The notes beneath the pieces are model-generated. The model ran no database searches, was not told the DNA's origin, and saw only the letters and a program-made list of their open reading frames with translations. This document shows positions 25,161-32,607 of a stretch of DNA of 37,454 bases, piece after piece; the first letter of the stretch is position 1, and every line of letters begins with the position of its first letter. A program made the position numbers and the translations under genes. The DNA comes from Candidatus Sumerlaeia bacterium (GTDB taxonomy: Bacteria > Sumerlaeota > Sumerlaeia > SLMS01 > JAHLLQ01), in contig JAHCAW010000042.1 in NCBI GenBank assembly GCA_019634695.1, forward strand, positions 1 through 37,454, in the 5' to 3' direction.

Positions 25161-28100
25161 ATGAGCGACGCCTCCAACGCCCCCGCCCCGCCCCGTCTCG
25201 GCCTGGCGCGCGGCGTCCTCGTCGCCCTCATGTTCTTCTTCAGCGGCGCCACCGCCCTCGTCTACGAGGTCGTCTGGACCCGTCAGCTCACCACCGTCTT
25301 CGGCGCCACCGTCTACGCCGTCGCCACCGTGCTGACCGCCTTCATGGGCGGGCTGGCGCTCGGCTCCTGGCTGATCGGCAAACGCGCCGACCGCCTGCGC
25401 CGGCCGCTCATGGTCTTCGGCCTGCTCGAAATCGGCATCGCCCTCGGCAGCCTGGCGTTTCCCTTCCTGCTGCGCGCCACCACGCCCATCGTCGGCGCCT
25501 TCTACGCCACCGGCGGCGAGGGCACCTTTTTCGTCTTCAGCCTCCTGCGCTTCGTCATCGCCTTCGCCCTGCTGATGGTGCCCACCACGTTGATGGGCGC
25601 CACGCTGCCCGTGATGTCGCGGGCCGTGACGTACGACCTGCGCGCCGTCGGCCGCGGCGTCGGTGGGCTCTATGCCCTGAACACCGCCGGCGCCGTCCTT
25701 GGCGTCTTCGCCACCGGCTTCTTCCTGCTCGAGCACTTCGGCGTCTGGCGCTCCACGCTGCTGGCCGCATCCGCCGACATCGCCATCGGCATCGGCGCGA
25801 TTCTGCTCGGCTGGTCCCTGCGCGTGCCGACCGGCGAGGAACTCGAGCAGACCGTCCGCGCGAAGCTCCTGCCGCCGCTCGCGCAGCCCGTCGGCATCTC
25901 GCCCCGCGTTGCCCGCATCGTCATGGGCACCTACTTCTTCAGCGGCTTCGTCGCCCTCTGCTATCAGGTCGCTTGGACGCGGTCGCTGCTCTTCGGCTTC
26001 GAGACGCTGAAGGCCACCACCTACTCCTTCGCCGGCATGCTGACGGTCTTCCTGCTGGGTCTCGCCATCGGCAGCGCCATCATGCAGGCCGTCGTGGACC
26101 GCATCCGCGACCTGCTCATGGCCTACGGCGCCATCCAGTTGCTGCTCGCGATCAGCGGCGCGCTCACCCCCTTCCTCATTCGCGCCGACATGCCGCTCTT
26201 TTTCGTCGAGCTGGCCGACGACAACAGCGGCGCGCTGAACTACTGGGGCGCCATCGGCAACGTCATGCTGCGCACGGCACTGGTCATTGGCCTGCCGACG
26301 CTCCTGATGGGCATGGCCTTCCCGGTCGTCGCGCGCATCGTCGTCGGTTCGCTGGGCCATCTGGGGCGCGACGTTGGCGGCGTCTATGCGCTCAACACCT
26401 GCGGCGCCATCGCGGGCGCCTTCCTCGGCGGCTTCGTCCTGATCCCGACCATTGGCATCACGCCCACAATTGGCGTGCTCGCCTCGATCACCTTCGCGAT
26501 CGTGCTCGTTGTCATGGGGCTGCATCCGGCGGTGCCGCGCGGGCGGCGTCCGGTGCTTGCCGTCGCCTTTGTGCTCGTCGCGGGCATCTTCGTTTTCCGC
26601 GTTGCCGGCGACCCGTCACGCTATCCCTTCCACGCCCTGACGGTGGGGGAGCGACTCATCGCCTACGACGAGGGCTCGCTCGCGACGGTCTCGGTCATCG
26701 AGGACTCGAAGGGCTGGCGCACGATTTACGTGGATGCCGTCGGCGTGGCCGGCACCGACCCGGTGCTCCAGACCGACCAGAAGTCCCTCGCGCATGTGCC
26801 GATGGTGCTGCTGGGCGGGCGCGCCGAGTCCGTTCTCACCGTCGGCTTCGGCAGCGGCGGCGCGTCCTACTCCTACACGCTCTACCCCGAAGTCCGGAAC
26901 ATCCACGCCATCGAGATCACCTCGACCGTTCCCAAGGCCGCCCCGACGCTGACCGACGCCAACCACGGCATCGTCTATCCGCGCCGCGAGATCGAGCGCC
27001 TGCGCGCCGCCGGTCATCCCGCCGACGCTCCCATCCCCGGCATCGGACGCAGCGCCCCCAGCGCGCGGCCCCTCGCCGACTACGTCCACCCCGTCGCCCT
27101 CGACATGCTCACCTTCGACCCGCGCTATCGGCTCATTATCGACGACGCCCGCTCCTACCTCCACTTCACCGACACCGTCTACGACGTCATCGCCACCGAT
27201 TGCACCGACCTGCGCTACAAGTCCAACGCCAACCTCTACGACCTCGAATACTTCGAGCTCTGCCGCCGCCGCATCAGCGACCGCGGCCTCGTCGTCGTCT
27301 GGGTTCCCCTCGCCGGCCTCAGCGACGAAGCCTTCCGCATCGTCGTCCGCACTTTCCGCGCCGTCTTCCCGGACATGACCGTCTGGTACTTCGCCAACCA
27401 GCCCACGCACTACTGCCTCTTCATCGGCCAGAAGGGCGGCCTGCGCATCTCCTACGCCGACGTCCTTGCCGCACTCGAGAACAACGCCATCCTCGACGAC
27501 CTCGACGAGATCGGCCTGCGCGAACCCGCCAAGATCGTCTCGTCCTTCGTCACCGACCAACGCGGCATCGACACCTACATCGGCGACGGCCCGCTCAACA
27601 CCGAGGACTTTCCCATCATCGAGTTCCTCTCGCCCCGCTACGGCTACGACTCGCGCCCCATCGCCGAGAACATGGGCCGCCTCTACGACGTGCAGGTCCC
27701 CGTCTGGGACCTCATCGTCGATCCGCACCACGAAGCCGCCCACGCCGACCGCGCACGCATCGCCGCCTACCAGCAGGCCAACGACATCCTCTTCCAAGGC
27801 CATGCCGAGTACCGCCTCTTCAACTTCGTCGAGGCCTGTCGTCACTACCTCGCCGCCCTGGCCATCGCACCCGAGGACGAATCGATCCAGCGCCTGCTCG
27901 AGTTCGACGAGCTGCGTCTGCTTCTCGACGCCGAGCTCGAACGAGGGGTCCACATGGCCGACCACCAGTGGCTCAACGCCCAGTGGATCGCCCACCAGCT
28001 CGGCCTCGTCTTCCTCGCGCAGGGGCGCCACTCCGACGCCGTCACCACCGTCACGCCCTTCCTGCGTCGCATGCCGCCACCCTCCGCCCCGCAGGTCACG

Positions 28101-28226
28101 CCGACGATCCGCGACATTGGCCGCGCCCTCAACCTGCTGCTCGCCGATTGCTACACCGCCGCCGGCAACAACGCCCGCGCCGAAGAATTCCGCCGCGCCG
28201 CAGAGCAGTGGCGGGCCGTCGAGTAG
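25161..28226 (+). CDS. Fused transporter-like and spermidine-synthase-like protein with C-terminal helical repeats
   Basis: 1021 residues. The membrane part (about 17-480) is an internal duplication: FFFSGATALVYEVVWTRQL (26-44) is matched by YFFSGFVALCYQVAWTRSL (258-276), and GLYALNTAGAVLG by GVYALNTCGAIAG. A spermidine-synthase-like Rossmann region follows (about 500-830) with the SAM-site motif VGFGSGGASYSY (561-572), EIT at about 585, and VYDVIATDCTD plus NLYDLEYFEL later. Between the SAM site and RLIIDDARSYL sits an extra stretch of about 45 residues. The C terminus (from about 850) is helical and TPR-like. Such fused proteins are common in environmental genomes; their reaction is not established. 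ATG 25161 gives MSDASN; no strong ribosome binding site is visible. Confidence 0.88.
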   Translation: MSDASNAPAPPRLGLARGVLVALMFFFSGATALVYEVVWTRQLTTVFGATVYAVATVLTAFMGGLALGSWLIGKRADRLRRPLMVFGLLEIGIALGSLAFPFLLRATTPIVGAFYATGGEGTFFVFSLLRFVIAFALLMVPTTLMGATLPVMSRAVTYDLRAVGRGVGGLYALNTAGAVLGVFATGFFLLEHFGVWRSTLLAASADIAIGIGAILLGWSLRVPTGEELEQTVRAKLLPPLAQPVGISPRVARIVMGTYFFSGFVALCYQVAWTRSLLFGFETLKATTYSFAGMLTVFLLGLAIGSAIMQAVVDRIRDLLMAYGAIQLLLAISGALTPFLIRADMPLFFVELADDNSGALNYWGAIGNVMLRTALVIGLPTLLMGMAFPVVARIVVGSLGHLGRDVGGVYALNTCGAIAGAFLGGFVLIPTIGITPTIGVLASITFAIVLVVMGLHPAVPRGRRPVLAVAFVLVAGIFVFRVAGDPSRYPFHALTVGERLIAYDEGSLATVSVIEDSKGWRTIYVDAVGVAGTDPVLQTDQKSLAHVPMVLLGGRAESVLTVGFGSGGASYSYTLYPEVRNIHAIEITSTVPKAAPTLTDANHGIVYPRREIERLRAAGHPADAPIPGIGRSAPSARPLADYVHPVALDMLTFDPRYRLIIDDARSYLHFTDTVYDVIATDCTDLRYKSNANLYDLEYFELCRRRISDRGLVVVWVPLAGLSDEAFRIVVRTFRAVFPDMTVWYFANQPTHYCLFIGQKGGLRISYADVLAALENNAILDDLDEIGLREPAKIVSSFVTDQRGIDTYIGDGPLNTEDFPIIEFLSPRYGYDSRPIAENMGRLYDVQVPVWDLIVDPHHEAAHADRARIAAYQQANDILFQGHAEYRLFNFVEACRHYLAALAIAPEDESIQRLLEFDELRLLLDAELERGVHMADHQWLNAQWIAHQLGLVFLAQGRHSDAVTTVTPFLRRMPPPSAPQVTPTIRDIGRALNLLLADCYTAAGNNARAEEFRRAAEQWRAVE

Positions 28227-28290
28227 CAAGCCCGCGACAATTCCAAGAGCCTCCGAATTCCCCGCACTCCCCTCCCGTTGGTCCGTGCGC

Positions 28291-28330
28291 AAAACGAAAG
28301 GGGCGTTCATGGCCAAGCCATGAACGCCCC
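28291..28330 (-). terminator. Intrinsic terminator of the Hsp70 module
   Basis: GGGGCGTTCATGGC (28300-28313) pairs perfectly over 14 bp with GCCATGAACGCCCC (28317-28330), with a 3-base loop. On the minus strand the hairpin is followed by TTTCGTTTT (28299-28291). It lies 30 bases past the dnaK stop and between convergent genes; on the plus strand the sequence after it (ATCTTGAAC) is not T-rich. Confidence 0.88.
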
Positions 28331-28359
28331 ATCTTGAACAGCCCACAACGAACCACGCC

Positions 28360-30117
28360 TTACGCGCTGGCCTCGATTTCGGCGAGGAGCCGCAGCAGGT
28401 CGTCGATCGTGTCGTCGAGCAGCGACTCGTCGCCCTCGTCGATGGCGTCGCGCAGGCGGTCGGCCATGGCCTTGAGCTCGGCGGACATCGAATGGTCGCC
28501 ACCCAGTGCGGACAGCGTCGCCTGAGCGCGCTCCAGCATATTGCGCGCTTCCTCGTGCCGCGACTCGCTGATCTTCGAGCGCAGCATGCGCGACACGCGT
28601 TCCTTAGCCTCGCGGATCATGCGGTTCTTGTCCGACTCGTTCAGGCGCTCGCCCGTCGCCTCGACCACCACCTTCTTCGAGACGCCCGTCGCAAGGTCCT
28701 CGGCCGTCACTTCCAGGATGCGGTCCGGGTTCAGCCGGAACGTCACCTCGATGCGCGGCACGCCCTTGGGCGCCGGCGTGATGCCCTCGATGCGCAGCAG
28801 GTCCAGGAACGTGTTCTCGGAGGCGGTCGTCTCCTCGCCCTCGTAGATCGGGAACGAGATCGCCTCCTGGAAGTCGCGCGTCGTCGTGAAGATGTCCTTC
28901 CCTTCGGTCGGGTAGGTGCTGTTGCGCTCGATGACCGGGCTGAACTGGTCGCCCTGCAGGCCGACGCCGAGCGAGAAGGGCGTCATGTGGATGATGACCG
29001 GCTTCTCGCGGTTGTACTTCTGGGCCAGGGTCTGCTCGATGTCGCCGTCGAGCGGCGCGAGCACCAGCGTCTGCACCGCCGCGCCCATCGCCACGACTTC
29101 CTCGGGCGAGATGTCGCGGCTGGCGTTCTTGCCCGTGAACTCGCGCACGATGCGCTGCACGGCCGGCGTGCGCGTCGAGCCGCCCACCAGCAGCACCGTG
29201 TCGATGTCGCCGATCTTGAGCTTGGAGTCCTTCAGCGCCTTTTCCATCGGCGGCAGGGTCATCTCGACCAGGTCCTTCGTCAGCTCTTCGAACTTCTCGC
29301 GCGTCAGCGTCGTGTCGAGCGTCAGCGGGCCGGCGTCGGTCATCATGATCGCCTCGACCAGCACGTGCGTTTCCTTCAGCTCCGACAGCTCGATCTTGGC
29401 CTCTTCGGCCGCTTCGCGCAGGCGCTGCATGGCGATCGGGTCCTGCGACAGGTCCTCGCCGTGCTGCTCGCGGAACATGTCGACCAGGTACTTGGCGACC
29501 CGCTCGTCGAAGTCGTCGCCGCCCAGCAGGTTGTTGCCTGCGATCGCCAGCACCTGGAACACGCCGCTGTGCACCTCGATGATCGACACGTCGAACGTGC
29601 CGCCGCCAAGGTCGTACACCATCAGCGTCTGGTCCTTCTTGCTGTCGAGCCCGTAGGCCAGCGCCGCCGCCGTCGGCTCGTCGATCACGCGCCGCACGTG
29701 CAGCCCGGCGATCTCGCCCGCATCCTTCGTCGCCGCACGCTGCGTGTCCGTGAAGTAGGCCGGTACGGTGACGACCGCCTGCGTGATCTCCTCGCCGAAG
29801 TAGTCCTCGGCGTCCGACTTCATCTTCTGCAGGATCATCGCCGAGATTTCCTGCGGCGTGTATTCCCGGCCCTCGATGCGGATGCGATGGTTCGTGCCCA
29901 TCTGGCGCTTGATCGAGAAGACCGTGCGACCGACGTTCATGATCGCGCCGCGCTTGGCCTTCTTGCCAACCAGCACTTCGCCGGACTTCGAGAAGCCCAC
30001 CACCGATGGCGTCAGGCGCTCGCCCAGACTGTTGGGCACGACGAACGGCCCATTCTTCTCCATGACGGACATCACCGAGTTGGTCGTGCCCAGATCGATG
30101 CCGAGAATGCGGGACAT
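28360..30117 (-). CDS. dnaK: Hsp70 (DnaK-family) chaperone, divergent paralogue
   Basis: 585-residue Hsp70, shorter than the usual ~635. The nucleotide-binding domain is complete: GIDLGTTNSV (6-15), VTVPAYFTDTQRAATKDAG, VYDLGGGTFDVS (168-178), VLLVGGSTRTPAV. It lacks the ~23-residue insert in the first quadrant seen in most diderm DnaKs, so it resembles the Firmicutes type there. The interdomain linker is unusual: PVIIHMTPFSLG (373-384) replaces the near-invariant VLLLDVTPLSLG. VIDEPTAAAL has Asp146 where E. coli DnaK has Asn170. The substrate domain is present; the lid is short and there is no EEVD-like tail. ATG 30117, with AGAGG upstream, is 15 bases from the grpE stop. It is probably not the general DnaK of the cell; an orthodox copy is expected elsewhere. 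Confidence 0.93.
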   Translation of the reverse strand: MSRILGIDLGTTNSVMSVMEKNGPFVVPNSLGERLTPSVVGFSKSGEVLVGKKAKRGAIMNVGRTVFSIKRQMGTNHRIRIEGREYTPQEISAMILQKMKSDAEDYFGEEITQAVVTVPAYFTDTQRAATKDAGEIAGLHVRRVIDEPTAAALAYGLDSKKDQTLMVYDLGGGTFDVSIIEVHSGVFQVLAIAGNNLLGGDDFDERVAKYLVDMFREQHGEDLSQDPIAMQRLREAAEEAKIELSELKETHVLVEAIMMTDAGPLTLDTTLTREKFEELTKDLVEMTLPPMEKALKDSKLKIGDIDTVLLVGGSTRTPAVQRIVREFTGKNASRDISPEEVVAMGAAVQTLVLAPLDGDIEQTLAQKYNREKPVIIHMTPFSLGVGLQGDQFSPVIERNSTYPTEGKDIFTTTRDFQEAISFPIYEGEETTASENTFLDLLRIEGITPAPKGVPRIEVTFRLNPDRILEVTAEDLATGVSKKVVVEATGERLNESDKNRMIREAKERVSRMLRSKISESRHEEARNMLERAQATLSALGGDHSMSAELKAMADRLRDAIDEGDESLLDDTIDDLLRLLAEIEASA

Positions 30118-30132
30118 GGTGCGTTCATCCTC

Positions 30133-30672
30133 TCAGGCGGGCAGGGCCACGACGACTTTCGCGTCTCGCAGCAGCCGACCTCGGAAATAGTACCCTTTCA
30201 ACCGTTCCTCGATGACCGTGCCTTCCGGATACTCCCGGCTCGGCCTCATTTCCACCACATCGTGCAGGTCCAGATTCACCTGCGAACCCACCGTGCCCAA
30301 GGTCACCAGCCCCACCCGCTCGAGGGATTTCGCCATTCGTATCTGGATCGCCTCGACGGACTTCACCCAGTTTTCCAGCTCGGGACTCCGGTCGGTCATT
30401 TTGGACCCATAGTCCAGCAGCCGGTCCAAGGCGTCAAGCGCGGGTAGCATCGCCCGGACAAGATTGCGCACCTCCTCCTCCGAACCGGAGTCCTGCCGGG
30501 CCTCGGCTTCCCGGGCCAAATCCGCCAACCGCCCCAGTTCGGCCAGGTGCCCGGCCGTCCGCTCCAGTAGGTCCCCCCCGGCGCCGGCCTCGGCCAGCCC
30601 TTCCCAGACCTCAAGCCGGCCTGCCGCCGGCTCGAAGCTCCCTTTCCACAGCCATTGCCGCAGGGCCGTCAT
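30133..30672 (-). CDS. grpE: GrpE-like nucleotide exchange factor
   Basis: 179 residues. The C-terminal beta domain is clear: VNLDLHDVVEMRPSREYPEG and GYYFRGRLLRDAKVVVALP match the GrpE signature (a GYxxxxRxLRxAxVxV-type ending). A helical region from about 30 to 115 (LVRAMLPALDALDRLLDYG) matches the coiled-coil dimer helix but is shorter than in typical GrpE, and the first 30 residues, with KGSFEP and WEGLAEAGAGG, have no family match. GrpE releases ADP from Hsp70 and so opens it for the next cycle. It sits 16 bases after the J-like gene and 15 before dnaK, so the three are one transcription unit. Confidence 0.88.
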   Translation of the reverse strand: MTALRQWLWKGSFEPAAGRLEVWEGLAEAGAGGDLLERTAGHLAELGRLADLAREAEARQDSGSEEEVRNLVRAMLPALDALDRLLDYGSKMTDRSPELENWVKSVEAIQIRMAKSLERVGLVTLGTVGSQVNLDLHDVVEMRPSREYPEGTVIEERLKGYYFRGRLLRDAKVVVALPA

Positions 30673-30688
30673 CCTGCGCCCTCCCGGC

Positions 30689-31981
30689 TCAACGTTTCAT
30701 CCGAAGGTCGTTCAGCGCCTTGCGCGCCAGCTTGTTCTTCGGGTCCAGCGCCAGCACCTGCTGGTACGCCTGCCCGGCCGAGCGCACGTCGCCCTTCATG
30801 TCGTACGTCGCCCCGATCTCCATGAACACCTCGGCGCTCTGCGGCATGTAGCGCAGCAGCTTCTTGAGGTGCACCAGTGCCGGCGTGAACATCCCCTTCT
30901 GCCGGTACTGCTTGCCCAGTGTCAGGTGCGCCCGCACCACGTTCTCGCGCGTCACCGGGTTCTTCGGGTCGATCGTCATGCTCTTCTGCCAGATGCCGAA
31001 CGCCTCGTCCACCGCGCCGTTGTGCAGGTGCGCCCAGGCCAGCACGTTAAGCACCTCGATGTTGCGCGGGTGCTGCTTCGACAACGCATCGAGATCGGCG
31101 ATCGCCTCGCCGTACTTGCGATCCTCGACCAGCGACTGTGCGAGCTGGAACTTGGCCTCGAAGTCGTCCGGCTTGACCTCGAGCACCTCGCGGTAGCGCT
31201 GGCGACGGACGGTGCGCGTGTCGGCCGATTCGTCGGCCGTCTCCGGATGCAGCGTCTGGCCGTGGTGCCGATGCGCCTCGACGATGCACTCGCGCAGGTA
31301 CTCGTCGTCGTGCTCCTTCAGGCGCGTCTTCCAGCGATTGATCGACTCGGCCCAGTAGCGCGCCGCCTTCTCCGGCAGCTTCGCCTTCTCGCACGCCAGC
31401 GCCAGATTGTGCACCAAATCCACGTTGTCGGGGTTGAGCTGCAACGCGCGCTCCCACAACTCGACCGCGTCCTCGAACAGTTCGTGCAGCGCGTACGACG
31501 TGCCCAGCAGGATGCAGCCGTACATCAGGTTGTTGCGTGCCCGCGCGTGGCTCGGATCGACCGTCGAGACCTCCTCCCACGTGCGGATCGCCTCGCTCCA
31601 CATCTTGCGCCGTGCCTGTGCGGACGAGCGCTGCATCAGCAGGCGCAGATACGCCTCGCGTGTGCGCGCATCGCCAGCCGCCGTCCGATAGCGATCCCGC
31701 GCCTGCTCGACGGCCGCGTCGTCCGGCCCCGGCCGGTCGTCCACCTTCTCGTCGGCCGCGAACAGGAAGTCGCCCTTGATGATGTTGAATGTCAGGATGT
31801 CTTCTTTGGCCCGCTTCTTCGGGTCCTTCAGCCGGTTGTACGCCTCCTGGATCACCATGAAGCGATCCGTGTGCACCTCCGGATCGTACTTCTTCACCAA
31901 GTTGACGAACGATGCCTTGATGTCCTGGTCGGAGGCACCCTTCTGCAGGCCAAGGATGGCGTAAGCGCTGCGATCTGCCAT
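30689..31981 (-). CDS. J-like domain protein lacking HPD, fused to TPR repeats
   Basis: 430 residues. Residues 5-65 align with a J-domain: SAYAILGLQKGASDQDIKAS for helices I-II, LVKKY ending helix II, and MVIQEAYNRLKDPKKRAKED for helices III-IV. The invariant HPD after helix II reads DPE (33-35, KKYDPEVHTDRF). HPD is what triggers Hsp70 ATPase in known J-proteins, so this one either uses another contact or only recruits. The rest is a tandem TPR array (for example FEDAVELWERALQLNPDN, GEAIADLDALSKQHPRN, AGQAYQQVLALDPKN), about six or seven units, for binding peptides or partners. ATG 31981 begins MADRSAYAILGL; upstream in-frame codons lack domain match. It is the first gene of the J-grpE-dnaK unit. 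Confidence 0.88.
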   Translation of the reverse strand: MADRSAYAILGLQKGASDQDIKASFVNLVKKYDPEVHTDRFMVIQEAYNRLKDPKKRAKEDILTFNIIKGDFLFAADEKVDDRPGPDDAAVEQARDRYRTAAGDARTREAYLRLLMQRSSAQARRKMWSEAIRTWEEVSTVDPSHARARNNLMYGCILLGTSYALHELFEDAVELWERALQLNPDNVDLVHNLALACEKAKLPEKAARYWAESINRWKTRLKEHDDEYLRECIVEAHRHHGQTLHPETADESADTRTVRRQRYREVLEVKPDDFEAKFQLAQSLVEDRKYGEAIADLDALSKQHPRNIEVLNVLAWAHLHNGAVDEAFGIWQKSMTIDPKNPVTRENVVRAHLTLGKQYRQKGMFTPALVHLKKLLRYMPQSAEVFMEIGATYDMKGDVRSAGQAYQQVLALDPKNKLARKALNDLRMKR

Positions 31982-32179
31982 GACACGATCCCGTCGGCTG
32001 GTCGGAACCGGACCTCCGTTCAACAGCCCGGCGCCCGACCCCGCAATCCCTCAAGTATGGCCCCGCACCGGCTCCCGCGCCCGAATCTCATCCTTGTCGA
32101 AGGCCATTTCCGATTCAAGGGAGCCCCCTCGCCTTGCCGCAACAGAAAAGCCCCGGCCTATTCAGACCCTCGCAGTTCC

Positions 32180-32497
32180 TCAATCCGCGATCTTCGAGCG
32201 GATGTCCGGCACCGACGACGCATCCCCCCGAGTCATATACTTCTTCTCTTCCCCCGAACGCGTCACGTTCTCGTAAACCCCGTCATCGCGCTTCACCAGC
32301 TTCGTGAACCCAAGGTTCTTCAGCTCGGTGTTTGTGTGCGGAGTCGAGATCGCCGCAGCGAACAGCAACCGCTCCACCGGGCCGCCGCAGTGCGGGCAGT
32401 TCTCCAGCCGCGCCTCGGTGATCGGCTGGTACACTTCGAAGACCTCCCCGCAACCTTCGCCGGGCGCTTCCGTGTGGCGATATTCGTAGACAGGCAT
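32180..32497 (-). CDS. FmdB-family zinc-ribbon protein
   Basis: 105 residues. The start MPVYEYRHTE is that of the FmdB family of small putative regulators; the second knuckle ENCPHCGGPVERLL (C34, C37) is intact. The first, normally CxxCG soon after YEY, is changed: only C16 (GEGCGEVFE) remains, with H8 as a possible fourth ligand and an extra stretch of residues between. The C-terminal tail (SSVPDIRSKIAD) is not part of the ribbon. FmdB was described in methylotrophs as a regulator of amide and urea porins, but for most members the role is unknown. It lies 110 bases after the lipoprotein gene and about 200 before the J-like gene on the same strand, so a shared unit is possible. Confidence 0.88.
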   Translation of the reverse strand: MPVYEYRHTEAPGEGCGEVFEVYQPITEARLENCPHCGGPVERLLFAAAISTPHTNTELKNLGFTKLVKRDDGVYENVTRSGEEKKYMTRGDASSVPDIRSKIAD

Positions 32498-32607
32498 GGA
32501 ATCCGACGTCGCCTCCGCTGGCCGTTCTGGACGCCGGGCGGTAACCACCCGACAATCCCCGAATTCTAGCCCCGCACCCCGGCCCACTTCAAGCCCCGCC
32601 TGCACCC

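Noticed and set aside
28492..30447. Long plus-strand open frame opposite dnaK and grpE
   Set aside because: Rich in His, Arg and Leu with no motif; the minus strand carries complete Hsp70 and GrpE signatures.
30464..32569. Long plus-strand open frame opposite the J-like and FmdB genes
   Set aside because: Arg/His/Gln-rich shadow without family features.
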